Below, piece by piece: positions 1-10,004 of a stretch of 42,021 bases of DNA (positions within the stretch are counted from its first letter, which is position 1; the number at the start of each line of letters is the position of its first letter). The stretch is from the NCBI GenBank assembly GCA_002724585.1, contig PBPE01000086.1, positions 1 to 42,021 on the forward strand, written 5' to 3'. The notes beneath the pieces were generated by a model. It was given only the letters and a program-made list of their open reading frames with translations, had not been told where the DNA came from and searched no databases. The DNA is from Dehalococcoidia bacterium. GTDB lineage: Bacteria > Chloroflexota > Dehalococcoidia > Lucifugimonadales > UBA3495. The position numbers and the translations under genes were made by a program.

Positions 1-632
1 TCTCGGCCTGCTAGGATCAATTGATCTCCCGGTTGTATCGTCTCATCTCTTGATGGATTTAATATGTAATTTCGGCCACGTCTTATCGCCAAAGCAACCA
101 GCCCGTATTTGCTGTTAGGACCTCCTAGTCCAACATCATCTAATGTGTTTCTAAGAAATTCTTCAGGTGGAGTGATTTTGCTGATTCCCGTCCCAGGCGC
201 TAGAGCCATATGATCCAGGACGCCAGAGTTAAAATCAATATGTGCAACCCGGGTGGCGCTTTCCATCTCTGGGTATACCACCTTATCAGCACCAACTCGC
301 TCCAAGGTGTCTCCATGGAGTTGGTCAGCAGCACGGCTTACTATGAAGGGTATTCTGAGGCTCTTTAATAGTACTGTTATTAGTATGCTGGCCTGTATGT
401 TTTCGCTGCCGAGAGCAACTATTCCAACATCAAACTCGTCGACTCCTAGTTCTCTCAGAACAGATTCATTTGTTGCGTCAGCAGTAACAGCATAGGTAAC
501 TTGCCCGAGCATCTCTTGGATTTTTGTGTCTGAAGTGTCAAGTGCTAATACATCGTGTCCTGATTGATATAACTCTCGAGAGACAGTAGCACCAAATCTA
601 CCCATCCCGACGACACACACTTGTTTTTTCAT
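1..632 (-). CDS. TrkA/KtrA-family potassium uptake regulatory subunit (RCK_N NAD-binding plus RCK_C), truncated by window start
   Basis: My translation of the minus strand from ATG at 632: MKKQVCVVGMGRFGATVSRELYQSGHDVLALDTSD..., a Rossmann GxGxxG start, continuing open to base 1. Sits directly downstream of the TrkH-like gene. Confidence 0.85.
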   Translation of the reverse strand, partial: MKKQVCVVGMGRFGATVSRELYQSGHDVLALDTSDTKIQEMLGQVTYAVTADATNESVLRELGVDEFDVGIVALGSENIQASILITVLLKSLRIPFIVSRAADQLHGDTLERVGADKVVYPEMESATRVAHIDFNSGVLDHMALAPGTGISKITPPEEFLRNTLDDVGLGGPNSKYGLVALAIRRGRNYILNPSRDETIQPGDQLILAGR

Positions 633-644
633 GACGGCCTCCCG

Positions 645-2081
645 TTAGCCTATTGTAACCCGTTCCTGCGCAAAGCGATACAAGGTTTGTTCACTGGGGA
701 CGAGTGCTAGAGCTAAAGTAAGAGGGCCTAATCTGCCTATAAACATCGCTAGCATAAATATTATCTTCCCTGCGAGGCTCAAATCAGGAACAATTCCAGT
801 AGAGGTGCCATTAGTGCTAAATGCTGATACTGCATCGAATAGTAAATTCAGAAATGGGATATGTGGGTCTGTAATTGTAAGTGTGGGTACAATAACAAGT
901 AAGAAGACTACTCCAAGTACTGCAACTGTTATAGCTCGCAATACCTGTGCGTTGGCGATTTCTCTCCCAAAAGCCTCTGCTCTAGGTCGACTTCTTATGG
1001 ATGATATTACTACCGCAATAATCACTGCAAAGGTATTTACTTTTATCCCTCCTGCTACAGAGCCGGATGCTCCTCCGATGAACATTAGCGCTGGATAGAC
1101 TAATTTGGTGAAATCTCCGGTTTCACTGAAATTAACAGTAGAAAAACCTGCTGTGCGCCCGCTAATAGAATGGAAGGATGCTGATATGAGCTTATCCCAA
1201 AGGTTTACATCGAGCATGGTGTTTGACAATTCTGCTAGGAAAAACACAGCTGCTCCGAATATGTATAGTGCGATCGTTGTCACTATTACAAGCTTGGTGT
1301 TTAAGCTAAAACGCGAAAATCTCCGTTCTTTATAAATATCTACTAACACAGTCCAACCTATACATCCCAGTACGATTAACACCATTACAAACCCAAGGAG
1401 ATAACTGTCCGATGCCATTCGATGTAATCCGGGTTCTACTACCGTGTCAGGGAGTATTGAGAATCCTGCATTGTTAAAGGCTGATACAGAAAGGAAAAGT
1501 GATTGCCATCCAGATTCCAAAAGTCCCATGTCATCTAGCCCTTGTATTCTCCAGAATATGCAAAAGGCTCCTATCAAGTAAACTAACAAGGCTATTAGAA
1601 CTATGTTGCGGGCGATTTTTCTTAACCCTACAAGCCTGTCTAAGCCCATGGCTTCTCTAATCATCAACCGCTCTGATAGGCTGGAGCGCTGACCAATGAG
1701 AGCCAGTATGAAGGTGGCTATAGCCATAAAACTGAGCCCGCCAACTAACATCGAGATAAAAATGACAACCTGTCCAAAAGTGCTCCAGTAGGACGATGTA
1801 TTTACAACGACATGCCCGGTAACGGTTACTGCAGATGTGGCTGTGAAAAATGCTGTGTCAAATGCAGTAAATCCGTTTGTCGTATTTGCTACAGGTAGAA
1901 GTAGCAGGAAAGCGGTTATGAGGATAAATAGTGCAAACCCCATAGCCAGTATTAATGGAGTTGTGAATAATTGGTGTGGATGCCGGTAAGGCAATTCTTC
2001 AGCTATCGTTGGTTCTAGCTGATCTGTCCTTGGTTGCCTTACAACAACGTCTCTCGGTCGCCTAGGACGATTTGCTTCCAA
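645..2081 (-). CDS. TrkH/KtrB-family potassium transporter membrane subunit
   Basis: 478 aa multi-TM ORF with TrkH/KtrB-type segments (SAVTVTGHVVVNT, SAFNNAGFSILPD, SGRTAGFSTVNF, SAFSTNGTSTG); adjacent to the TrkA-like gene. Confidence 0.9.
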   Translation of the reverse strand: MEANRPRRPRDVVVRQPRTDQLEPTIAEELPYRHPHQLFTTPLILAMGFALFILITAFLLLLPVANTTNGFTAFDTAFFTATSAVTVTGHVVVNTSSYWSTFGQVVIFISMLVGGLSFMAIATFILALIGQRSSLSERLMIREAMGLDRLVGLRKIARNIVLIALLVYLIGAFCIFWRIQGLDDMGLLESGWQSLFLSVSAFNNAGFSILPDTVVEPGLHRMASDSYLLGFVMVLIVLGCIGWTVLVDIYKERRFSRFSLNTKLVIVTTIALYIFGAAVFFLAELSNTMLDVNLWDKLISASFHSISGRTAGFSTVNFSETGDFTKLVYPALMFIGGASGSVAGGIKVNTFAVIIAVVISSIRSRPRAEAFGREIANAQVLRAITVAVLGVVFLLVIVPTLTITDPHIPFLNLLFDAVSAFSTNGTSTGIVPDLSLAGKIIFMLAMFIGRLGPLTLALALVPSEQTLYRFAQERVTIG

Positions 2082-2377
2082 TGAAAATCTCCACTAAATG
2101 TAAGGCATTACCCTGTTGAATATACGGTCTGCGCCCATACTTTTGAGCAGCTATTCGATCAATCCTGAGCCAGAGCTAAGTTTTTGTGTCTCTCTCCTGC
2201 CAGTCATTGTCTTTACACCGGGATTCTATTGATTTGAATAGCTGATGTCAACGGATCAGAGAGAGTATTACAATGCCCTTCATAATTATTATTAGCTAAG
2301 ATATATGAAAGACAATCGACCAGTAGGTTTTGTATACTAGGGGCTCGGTACTGTTAAGTGATTAGGGGTAGTTAAGA

Positions 2378-4855
2378 ATGTCTACTAACTCGAGGCAAGT
2401 TGAACTTAGATACGACCCGTCGGTGATTGATGCAAAATGGCAACAACGATGGGAAAAGGATGCTTTGCATAAAGTGTCTGATGCGACGGATAAACCTAAA
2501 TGGTATGAGATGACAATGTATCCGTATCCTTCGGGAGATCTCCATATAGGTCATTGGTATGCTATGGCACCTGCTGATTGTCATGCTCGTTTCAAACGAA
2601 TGCAGGGATACAATGTTTTGCACCCAATTGGGTTTGATGCGTTTGGTTTGCCAGCTGAAAATGCAGCTATAAGTAGAGGGATCCATCCGCACGAATGGAC
2701 CATGAGCAATATAGAAAATATGAGGCGGCAACTCAGGTCCCTCGGGGCAATATACGATTGGGATAGGGAAGTGATTTGTTGTTTGCCTGAGTATTACAAA
2801 TGGAACCAATGGCTATTCCTGAAACTATTTAATCAGGGTCTTGCGTATAGGGCTCAAGCGCCTGTAGTGTGGTGCCCATCCTGTCAAACAGTGTTGGCAA
2901 ACGAGCAAGTAGTGAATGGAGCGTGTGAACGCTGTGATACTCAAATAACTAGAAAAGATTTGGAGCAGTGGTTTCTTAAGATAACTGATTATTGTGAACA
3001 ACTGTTAGATTTCAGCGGTTTATTAGAATGGCCAGACAGAATCTTAACAATGCAGCGTAATTGGATAGGTCGAAGTGAGGGAGTCGAAATAAGCTTCGAT
3101 ATTGAAGCTTGTCATGCTTCATTCCAGGAAATTAGAGCTTTTACCACAAGGATAGACACTATATTCGGAGTTACGTTTTTAGTTTTAGCTCCGGAGCACC
3201 CTCTCGTTAGTGAATTGACTATTCCTGACCGGAGGGATGAAGTATCAAAGTATGTCAATAAAGCAAGACAAGCTTCCGAAGTAGATCGGCTCGCTGCAGA
3301 TAAAGATAAAACTGGTGTGTTTTTAGGCTCATACGCAGTGAACCGGGTTAATGGCGAAAAAATTCCGATATATACAGCAGATTATGTATTAACCACGTAT
3401 GGTACAGGAGCTGTCATGGGAGTTCCTGCACATGATTCTCGAGACTTCGACTTTGCAAAGAAATTTGGCTTGCCAATCAAAACTGTGATTGCACCAATAG
3501 ACTGGGATGGTAGCGAACCAACAGCGGCCTACATTGCAGACGGTTTTATGACAAATTCGCTAGCCTATGACGGTATGACAAACGCTGAAGGTATTCAGGC
3601 TCTAGCTTCAGATATCGAGGCGCAAGGCTGGGGACATAGAACAACTTCGTATAGGATTAGAGATTGGTTGATATCTAGACAGAGATACTGGGGTACACCA
3701 ATTCCAATGATTTATTGCGACAAATGTGGAATAGTCCCTGTTCCAGAAGAGGATCTGCCTGTTCTATTACCTCCAGACGCTGATTTTACACCCTCTGGAG
3801 AATCTCCTCTGGCTGCCAACTCTAATTTCGTAAATGTCGATTGTCCCAACTGTTTATCTCCGGCACACCGAGAAACTGATACTATGGACACCTTTTTTGA
3901 TTCTTCTTGGTACATGCTCCGATACACCAGTCCGAATTCTGCCGATGCTCCATTTGATCCAACTGCAGTCCACAATTGGATGTCAGTGGATCAATATACT
4001 GGCGGTGCAGAACATGCAGTGATGCATCTGCTATATTCAAGATTTTTTATCAAAGCCCTTAAAGATACGGGAGTGGTCCAATTTGATGAACCATTTTTAA
4101 GGCTTTTCAATCAGGGAGTTATTCTTGGTGAAGACCACGAAAAAATGAGTAAAAGCCGCGGTAATGTAGTAAATCCTGATGATGTAGTTGGTGACTTGGG
4201 CGCGGACGCCGTTAGGTGTTTTCTAATGTTTATAGGCCCTTGGGATCAAGGTGGACCATGGAGCGATGTTGGGATAAATGGCATCGCACGTTGGCTAAAC
4301 AGGGTCTGGGTTTTGTGTGAGAGAGATGGGTCTGTATTGGACGGTACGGGTTCAGATGATGAAAAATGCAAAGAAACAGTGAAGCTATTACATCAAACTA
4401 TCCGAAAATGCTATGTAGAACTTGATAAATTTAAATTTAATACGGCTATCGCTGCTTTAATGGAATTCTCTAATCATTTAAGTAAGATATGGAGTGAATC
4501 AAGTATCAACTCTCAGATATGGCAAGATTGTGTCAAGACGTTTTTGCTGATGCTAGCTCCCATTGCTCCACATATATCTGAAGAACTCTGGGAGAAAAAT
4601 GGGTATGGGTATAGCATTCACGAAAATCCATTTCCTGAATGGGATGATGAGTTAGCTTCAGAGAATACAGTTACATTGGTGGTTCAGGTGAATGGCAAAG
4701 TACGCGACAGAATTGATGTTCCAGTGGATATAGACCAAGATACAGCAGAACAATTAGCTTTAAACAGCACCAAAGTTCGGGCTTATACTGAAGGTAATAC
4801 CGTGAACAAAGCTATATATATACCAGGCCGTTTGGTTAACATTGTGGTTTCCTAG
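2378..4855 (+). CDS. leuS: Leucyl-tRNA synthetase
   Basis: 825 aa; HIGH motif (DLHIGHWYAMAPADCHARFKRMQGYNVLHPIGFDAFGLPAENAAI), KMSKS motif (EKMSKSRGNVVNPDDV) and editing domain motif (GTGAVMGVPAHDSRDFDFA). Confidence 0.98.
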   Translation: MSTNSRQVELRYDPSVIDAKWQQRWEKDALHKVSDATDKPKWYEMTMYPYPSGDLHIGHWYAMAPADCHARFKRMQGYNVLHPIGFDAFGLPAENAAISRGIHPHEWTMSNIENMRRQLRSLGAIYDWDREVICCLPEYYKWNQWLFLKLFNQGLAYRAQAPVVWCPSCQTVLANEQVVNGACERCDTQITRKDLEQWFLKITDYCEQLLDFSGLLEWPDRILTMQRNWIGRSEGVEISFDIEACHASFQEIRAFTTRIDTIFGVTFLVLAPEHPLVSELTIPDRRDEVSKYVNKARQASEVDRLAADKDKTGVFLGSYAVNRVNGEKIPIYTADYVLTTYGTGAVMGVPAHDSRDFDFAKKFGLPIKTVIAPIDWDGSEPTAAYIADGFMTNSLAYDGMTNAEGIQALASDIEAQGWGHRTTSYRIRDWLISRQRYWGTPIPMIYCDKCGIVPVPEEDLPVLLPPDADFTPSGESPLAANSNFVNVDCPNCLSPAHRETDTMDTFFDSSWYMLRYTSPNSADAPFDPTAVHNWMSVDQYTGGAEHAVMHLLYSRFFIKALKDTGVVQFDEPFLRLFNQGVILGEDHEKMSKSRGNVVNPDDVVGDLGADAVRCFLMFIGPWDQGGPWSDVGINGIARWLNRVWVLCERDGSVLDGTGSDDEKCKETVKLLHQTIRKCYVELDKFKFNTAIAALMEFSNHLSKIWSESSINSQIWQDCVKTFLLMLAPIAPHISEELWEKNGYGYSIHENPFPEWDDELASENTVTLVVQVNGKVRDRIDVPVDIDQDTAEQLALNSTKVRAYTEGNTVNKAIYIPGRLVNIVVS

Positions 4856-4867
4856 AAAAGCTGGATG

Positions 4868-6148
4868 CTACTCTGCGTACAGGCTGGAGAATAACTCAAA
4901 ATAGTCAGGGAAGGTCTTTGACACACATGCAGGATCATTTATAGTTATCGGAGAGTCTCCCAGAGCAGCCAATGAAAAACACATGGCCATTCTATGATCG
5001 TTGTAAGTGTCAATTGTAGCTGGCAGTATTTTATCCGGAGGTGAGATTTCCAAGTAGTCTTCCCCTTCTAGTACCTCAGCTCCTACCTTCCTCAATTCCG
5101 TCGCCATCGCAGATAAGCGATCTGTTTCTTTGACCCGCCAGTTCCCTATATTGCGTATTATCGTTGGCCCGTTTGCAAATAGGGCGGTCGTAGCTATTGT
5201 CATAGCGGCATCTGGTATGTGGTTCAGGTCTAAATCTACTCCTGATAAAGTGTTTCTCTCGACTTCTATCCAGTCAGTGCCCATAGTAACTTTAGCTCCC
5301 ATTTTAGTCAGTACCTCTGCTACTTGAACGTCTCCCTGAACACTTCCAGCTCCCACTCCGCGTAATCGTATTGGACCGCCACCGATAGCTGCTGCAGCCA
5401 TGAAATAACTAGCCGATGAAGCATCGCCTTCCACTAGAACAGTTTTCGGGGATATGTATTGATCTCCACCTGAGATTTCAAATGATTCATAGTTATTATT
5501 AACTACGTTGACTCCAAATTGTTTCATTACTGACAGTGTCATATCAATGTAAGGTTTGGAAACTAATTCACCTACAACATTGATTTGAATGGGTAGTTGA
5601 GATAAGGGTGAGGCGAGTAGCATGGCGGTGAGGTACTGGCTTGAAATATTGCCTTTAATATTAACCTGTCCTCCCTTGATGCCATTTGCATTTATTATTA
5701 GAGGCGGGAATCCATCGTTGGCTAAATACTTAATGTCTGAACCCAGTTGTTGTAATGCGTCAACTAGATCCTTTATTGGCCGCTCATACATGCGTTGGTC
5801 TCCGCGGATAGTATGAGTTCCGACACCCGCGCATAAAACTGCACACAATGGGCGGACTGCTGTTCCAGCGTTTCCTAGGTAAAGGTCTGTTTTGTCGACA
5901 GAAAACGGTCCTCCTGTCCCGTGTATAAGACAAGTCGTCTTATCTTCAGTGATATCGTATTTGATACCTAGTGAAGTTAAAGCATTCAGCATATGGCTAG
6001 TGTCGTCACTATCAAGGACGTTATAGACTTCGGTGTTGCCTTTTGATATGGCTGACAATAGGAGAAGCCTATTTGACAAGCTCTTTGAACCTGGTAGATG
6101 TAACTCTCCAGCGATATGTTTTATGGGGTTGAGAACAAGTTTATTCAT
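4868..6148 (-). CDS. aroA: 3-phosphoshikimate 1-carboxyvinyltransferase (EPSP synthase)
   Basis: 426 aa; [29 protein letters not shown] and [14 protein letters not shown] motifs. Confidence 0.97.
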   Translation of the reverse strand: MNKLVLNPIKHIAGELHLPGSKSLSNRLLLLSAISKGNTEVYNVLDSDDTSHMLNALTSLGIKYDITEDKTTCLIHGTGGPFSVDKTDLYLGNAGTAVRPLCAVLCAGVGTHTIRGDQRMYERPIKDLVDALQQLGSDIKYLANDGFPPLIINANGIKGGQVNIKGNISSQYLTAMLLASPLSQLPIQINVVGELVSKPYIDMTLSVMKQFGVNVVNNNYESFEISGGDQYISPKTVLVEGDASSASYFMAAAAIGGGPIRLRGVGAGSVQGDVQVAEVLTKMGAKVTMGTDWIEVERNTLSGVDLDLNHIPDAAMTIATTALFANGPTIIRNIGNWRVKETDRLSAMATELRKVGAEVLEGEDYLEISPPDKILPATIDTYNDHRMAMCFSLAALGDSPITINDPACVSKTFPDYFELFSSLYAE

Positions 6149-6223
6149 AATTGTTTGTCCGTATGTTATGGTTCGATTATAGGAGTCTAGTGTGCGGAGG
6201 TCAAAAAGGCGTGAGGTAGTTTG

Positions 6224-6252
6224 TTGACATCACTATAGGGCTGGTCTATATT
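6224..6252 (+). promoter_or_regulatory. Sigma70-type promoter of the cobalamin riboswitch/operon
   Basis: TTGACA (6224-6229), 17-nt spacer, TATATT (6247-6252), about 40 nt upstream of the riboswitch core. Confidence 0.75.
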
Positions 6253-6294
6253 ACCGACTACGGTCACAAAAAATTTATATTAGTAGTGTTAAGG

Positions 6295-6470
6295 AAAAAG
6301 GTATCTCCCGAGGGAATCTTTGGATTAAATGGGGAAGACGGTGTAAATCCGTCGCGGTTGCGCCACTGTGTGCGGGGAGTAAACCGAACTGAAGCCACTG
6401 CGTCGAAAGAGTGGGAAGGCATCGGTAAGCTGAGATCCGTGAGTCAGGAGACCCGCCAAGGGAGAAAGGT
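6295..6470 (+). ncRNA. Cobalamin (B12) riboswitch aptamer
   Basis: Conserved B12 element segments: GGGGAAGACGGTGTAAATCCGTCGCGGTTGCGCCACTGTG (P5-like hairpin plus GCCACTG B12 box) and GAGTCAGGAGACCCGCC, with ATCTCCC/GGGAGA closing pairing. Directly upstream of cbi genes. Boundaries approximate. Confidence 0.93.
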
Positions 6471-6546
6471 TCCAACCCTGCGCTAACAGGGACGCCGATT
6501 TGATGTCTACGGTGCTATTCTGTATAGAGACCCGTGATGTAAGTTG

Positions 6547-6585
6547 AACCCCCCTGATTGTATAGTGTCAGGGGGGTTATTTAGT
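6547..6585 (+). terminator. Intrinsic terminator between the riboswitch and cbiC; candidate expression platform
   Basis: Perfect inverted repeat AACCCCCCTGA (6547-6557)/TCAGGGGGGTT (6568-6578) with 10-nt loop, followed by ATTTAGTT. Confidence 0.8.
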
Positions 6586-6615
6586 TAAAAAAAGTTGTAT
6601 TCGGGAAGAAACTAT

Positions 6616-7248
6616 ATGTCACTTGTTGAAAGATTAGCCTTACTCCCTGATGAAATAGATCGTACTAGTTTGGAGATGGTAGAGGAAACTTTAGTCTATC
6701 CCAACGATTTGGATGAGCATGAAAAATATATTTTGTTCCGAATAGTGCGAGCTGAAGGTGATCCAGATATAGCGTCTTCCGTGCGGTTTAGCCGTAATGC
6801 CGTTGAAAGTGGATTATATTCCTTGAGAAACGTTAAATCTGTCCTGACGGATGTACGAATGGTACAGGTAGGTATATCCAAATCACATTTATCTGGGCGT
6901 AATATCCAAACTAGATGCGAAATAGATACGCCAGCGGTTTCAGAGCGGGCAAAGAAAGAGGGCTCCACCAGATCAGTAGCCGCCATACGAGAGATGTCAG
7001 ACAGTATTAATGGATCTATCGTTGCTATTGGGAATGCTCCTACGGCACTTCTAGCATTATTGGATTTAATAGATGAACGGAAAGTCAACCCTGCATTGAT
7101 AATTGGTATGCCGGTTGGATTTGTTGCTTGCGCAGAATCAAAAGATGAGCTTGCAAAAAGAGATTTGCCTTTTATAACTATTCTCGGTAACCGTGGAGGT
7201 AGTTCTGCTGCTGCTGCTGCTGTAAACGGGTTGCTTGACCTGCTTTAA
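6616..7248 (+). CDS. cbiC: Precorrin-8X methylmutase family protein (CbiC/CobH)
   Basis: SVRFSRNAVESGLYSL, SIVAIGNAPTALLALLDLI and GMPVGFVACAESKDEL motifs; first gene after the riboswitch. ORF track starts at TTG 6595; ATG 6616 has GGGAAG upstream. Catalytic His replaced (see findings). Confidence 0.9.
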   Translation: MSLVERLALLPDEIDRTSLEMVEETLVYPNDLDEHEKYILFRIVRAEGDPDIASSVRFSRNAVESGLYSLRNVKSVLTDVRMVQVGISKSHLSGRNIQTRCEIDTPAVSERAKKEGSTRSVAAIREMSDSINGSIVAIGNAPTALLALLDLIDERKVNPALIIGMPVGFVACAESKDELAKRDLPFITILGNRGGSSAAAAAVNGLLDLL

Positions 7249-7272
7249 ATAATCTAGGAGAACCTTGTTGTA

Positions 7273-8178
7273 GTGGTCGAACAAGATAAAAACTCAGATA
7301 AACAATTGCCAGATGACAAATGTGGCATAGTACTGTTGTGTCACGGAAGTCAAAGAGGTACTAGTAAGTCGGAATGTTCTTGCGCATGGGATCCGTACAA
7401 TACTGCTCCACGATGGTGTAGAGAGTGCCCAAGTACTCCCGCAGGACTTGAGGATGCGGCGGAAACGTTGCAAGGTCTTTTAGGGTCTGAATCAGAAGTT
7501 ATTTTATCCTGCTTGGAATTTATAGAACCGCACCCAGATCAGGCAATCCAAATGTTAGTAGACAGAGGGATCAGTAGAGCTGTAGTTATGCCATATCTTC
7601 TGGGAAATGGAAAACATGCGACCGAAGAGATGGATGAAGTATTAGGGGAACTTAAGTTAAGCGCCCCTGGATTGGAGATACATCTAGCTCAAGGACTTGG
7701 TTTTGATGCTAGGTTAGCTGATGTAGTGTGCGACAGATTATTTGAGATGCACGATGACATTCCCGAAATCGACGAGGGCCCAATCGGGGTTCTCCTGGTG
7801 AAAGCTGGAACGAAAAGTGAATACGATTCATGCGTTTGGCTTCAAGAACTTGGTATTTTTGTAGAAAAAAAACTTGGCACTGGATATGCGGTTGAAGTGG
7901 CACAATCGCACTATGGGGACCCTACTATGGAGTATGCAGTTGATGCCTTGGTAAAGACGCGAGGTGTACAAGTTATTGTTTGTATACCATATGTATTTTT
8001 CCCAGGTCTAATCTTGCAGCGGAATATAGCGGGGGGAATAGCGGAATTACAGGAATTATATAAACATGTACCCATGTTAATTGCTCCTCCTCTTGGGGTG
8101 GACGAACGAATAGTTCAGGTTGCAGCAGAACGGATTAGAGGTGTGTGGCAGGATAATGAATCACAGGGCGACGACTAG
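7273..8178 (+). CDS. cbiX: Sirohydrochlorin cobaltochelatase-like protein (CbiX)
   Basis: 301 aa; VLLCHGSQRG active-site-like motif, VMPYLLGNGKHATEEMDE, SHYGDPTMEYAVDALV; position in cbi cluster. Confidence 0.88.
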   Translation: MVEQDKNSDKQLPDDKCGIVLLCHGSQRGTSKSECSCAWDPYNTAPRWCRECPSTPAGLEDAAETLQGLLGSESEVILSCLEFIEPHPDQAIQMLVDRGISRAVVMPYLLGNGKHATEEMDEVLGELKLSAPGLEIHLAQGLGFDARLADVVCDRLFEMHDDIPEIDEGPIGVLLVKAGTKSEYDSCVWLQELGIFVEKKLGTGYAVEVAQSHYGDPTMEYAVDALVKTRGVQVIVCIPYVFFPGLILQRNIAGGIAELQELYKHVPMLIAPPLGVDERIVQVAAERIRGVWQDNESQGDD

Positions 8179-8189
8179 AGTGTTTGCAG

Positions 8190-9380
8190 ATGACTAATCG
8201 TAATATGTATAACAAATCAGAGGAGAGCGATTACAGTAAGCAAACTGTGGGTCCGCGTAACCTTCGCACCGGTTACACAACAGGCTCCACGGCTGCTGCT
8301 GCCTCTAAAGCAGCTGTTATACGGTTGTTGTCAGGAAACGAAGTTCCAACTGTTCTTATTGATTTACCTATCGGAGAATCTGCTGAATTTGCCATACACA
8401 AGTACGAAGTAATCGATTCGGAACACGTGCTCTGTTCTGTTATAAAAGATGGAGGTGATGATCCGGATGCCACTCATGGTGCAGAAATATGCGTTAAAGT
8501 CTCACGTGATAGCTCCCGTGGTGGGGTAACTATCACTCGAGGAGAGGGTGTTGGTCTTGTTACCCGTCCCGGGACAGGTATAGATGTGGGAGAACCGGCT
8601 GTTACAAGAGTGCCGCGTAGGATGATAGTCGAAGCCGTTCAGCAGGCGGCTGAAAGTCAAGGGCTTGACCCAGAGTCGGGTTTCATTGTGGAAATATCCG
8701 TTCCGGGAGGTGAGGAAATAGCACTAAAAACGACCAACTCAAGGTTGGGAGTTTTGGGAGGAATATCTATTCTTGGAAGTACTGGCGTTGTTCAGCCTTT
8801 TTCTACCGCTTCTTGGAGAGCAAGTGTGCATCTAGCGATAGATGTAGCAGCTACAAACGGATTATCTCATTTGGTACTATCGACTGGCACTCGTAGCGAA
8901 GAATTTTCTAAACCATTGTTAAATCTCCCTGATATGGCCTATATAGAGGCTGGAATATTTAGTGGGCCTGCCTTAAAAAGATGTACTATGCGTAACGTTA
9001 AAAGGGCAACCCACGTCGGTATGGTTGGCAAGTTCTCCAAAATGGCTATGGGTTACTTTGTAACGCATGTTGCTGGCAATCGTGTTGATACTGAGTTTCT
9101 AGCTAGGCTCGCATCAGATTGTGGAGCATCTAGTGTAGTGCAGCAAGAAATAAAAGAAGCTAGTAGCGCCAGACATTTTCAAGAAATTGCGCAAGAAAAT
9201 GGCTTAATGAATGTTTTTCCTGTCATGTGTAAAATGGTATGCGAGGAAAGTCAAAAGCTACTAGCTTCTGAATCTAGTGATTTGATCGTGGACGCGATGT
9301 GTTTTGATTTTGAAGGGACCCTGCTTGCCAGCGCGTCGACCTCGCCAATAGGCATACCGCATCTGAATAAAAAGGATTGA
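8190..9380 (+). CDS. cbiD: Cobalt-precorrin-5B (C1)-methyltransferase (CbiD)
   Basis: LRTGYTTGSTAAAASKAAV N-terminal motif, GEGVGLVTRPG, NSRLGVLGGISILGSTGVVQPFS. ORF track starts at TTG 8184; ATG at 8190 used. Confidence 0.95.
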   Translation: MTNRNMYNKSEESDYSKQTVGPRNLRTGYTTGSTAAAASKAAVIRLLSGNEVPTVLIDLPIGESAEFAIHKYEVIDSEHVLCSVIKDGGDDPDATHGAEICVKVSRDSSRGGVTITRGEGVGLVTRPGTGIDVGEPAVTRVPRRMIVEAVQQAAESQGLDPESGFIVEISVPGGEEIALKTTNSRLGVLGGISILGSTGVVQPFSTASWRASVHLAIDVAATNGLSHLVLSTGTRSEEFSKPLLNLPDMAYIEAGIFSGPALKRCTMRNVKRATHVGMVGKFSKMAMGYFVTHVAGNRVDTEFLARLASDCGASSVVQQEIKEASSARHFQEIAQENGLMNVFPVMCKMVCEESQKLLASESSDLIVDAMCFDFEGTLLASASTSPIGIPHLNKKD

Positions 9381-9389
9381 GGGATTCCG

Positions 9390-10004
9390 GTGGCTGATAT
9401 GGGAGAGATGCTTTACGGACTTCCAGATGAAGTCTTTGAACAAAGGATGCCACTGGTTGGTCAAATCACCAAGAAGGAAATACGTGCTATCAGTATTCAT
9501 AGTTTGGGATTGAGACCAGACAGTGTACTGTGGGATATAGGCTCTGGCTCTGGATCAGTCGCTGTAGAATCTAGTCATATTGCGACAAACGGTGTTGTCT
9601 ATGCGATAGAAAAGGATATTGAAAGTCTAGACATATTAAGAAGTAATGTTCATAACTATGGATCAGGTAACGTGGAGATTGTATTAGGCGAGGCACCAGG
9701 AATTTTATATGATCTTGAAGCTCCGGACTCTGTATTTGTTGGTGGAAGTGGCGGTAACCTGCAAGAGATATTAGAAGTGTCCAGAGCTAGAATAAAACAT
9801 GGGGGTCGGATCGTAGTCAATCTTGCTTTACTGGAGCGTACGCAAAAGGTTTATGACGATATGAAGGAACTTGGATTTTCGAGCGAATTGGTGATGATTA
9901 ATGCTTCCAGGTCAAAAGAGATGTTGGGAGGATCACTAAGATTGCAAGGATTGAATCCTGTATTCATTGTGACAGGTACTTTAGACCTGGGAGAAGATTT
10001 GTGA
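9390..10004 (+). CDS. cbiT: Cobalt-precorrin-6B C15-methyltransferase, decarboxylating (CbiT)
   Basis: GLPDEVFEQRMPLVGQITKKEIRAISIHSLGLRPDSVLWDIGSGSGSVAVESS, SAM-binding CbiT-type sequence. No CbiE domain. Confidence 0.93.
   Translation: MADMGEMLYGLPDEVFEQRMPLVGQITKKEIRAISIHSLGLRPDSVLWDIGSGSGSVAVESSHIATNGVVYAIEKDIESLDILRSNVHNYGSGNVEIVLGEAPGILYDLEAPDSVFVGGSGGNLQEILEVSRARIKHGGRIVVNLALLERTQKVYDDMKELGFSSELVMINASRSKEMLGGSLRLQGLNPVFIVTGTLDLGEDL

Noticed and set aside
5860-5880. Possible glyphosate-insensitive AroA
   Set aside because: [11 protein letters not shown] retains the Gly and Pro positions of sensitive class I-type enzymes; the single Met-to-Val change is not diagnostic.
6275-6486. ORFs 6275..6475 (-) and 6286..6486 (+)
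   Set aside because: Both lie on the cobalamin riboswitch; conservation there is explained by RNA structure and the peptides have no family-like features.
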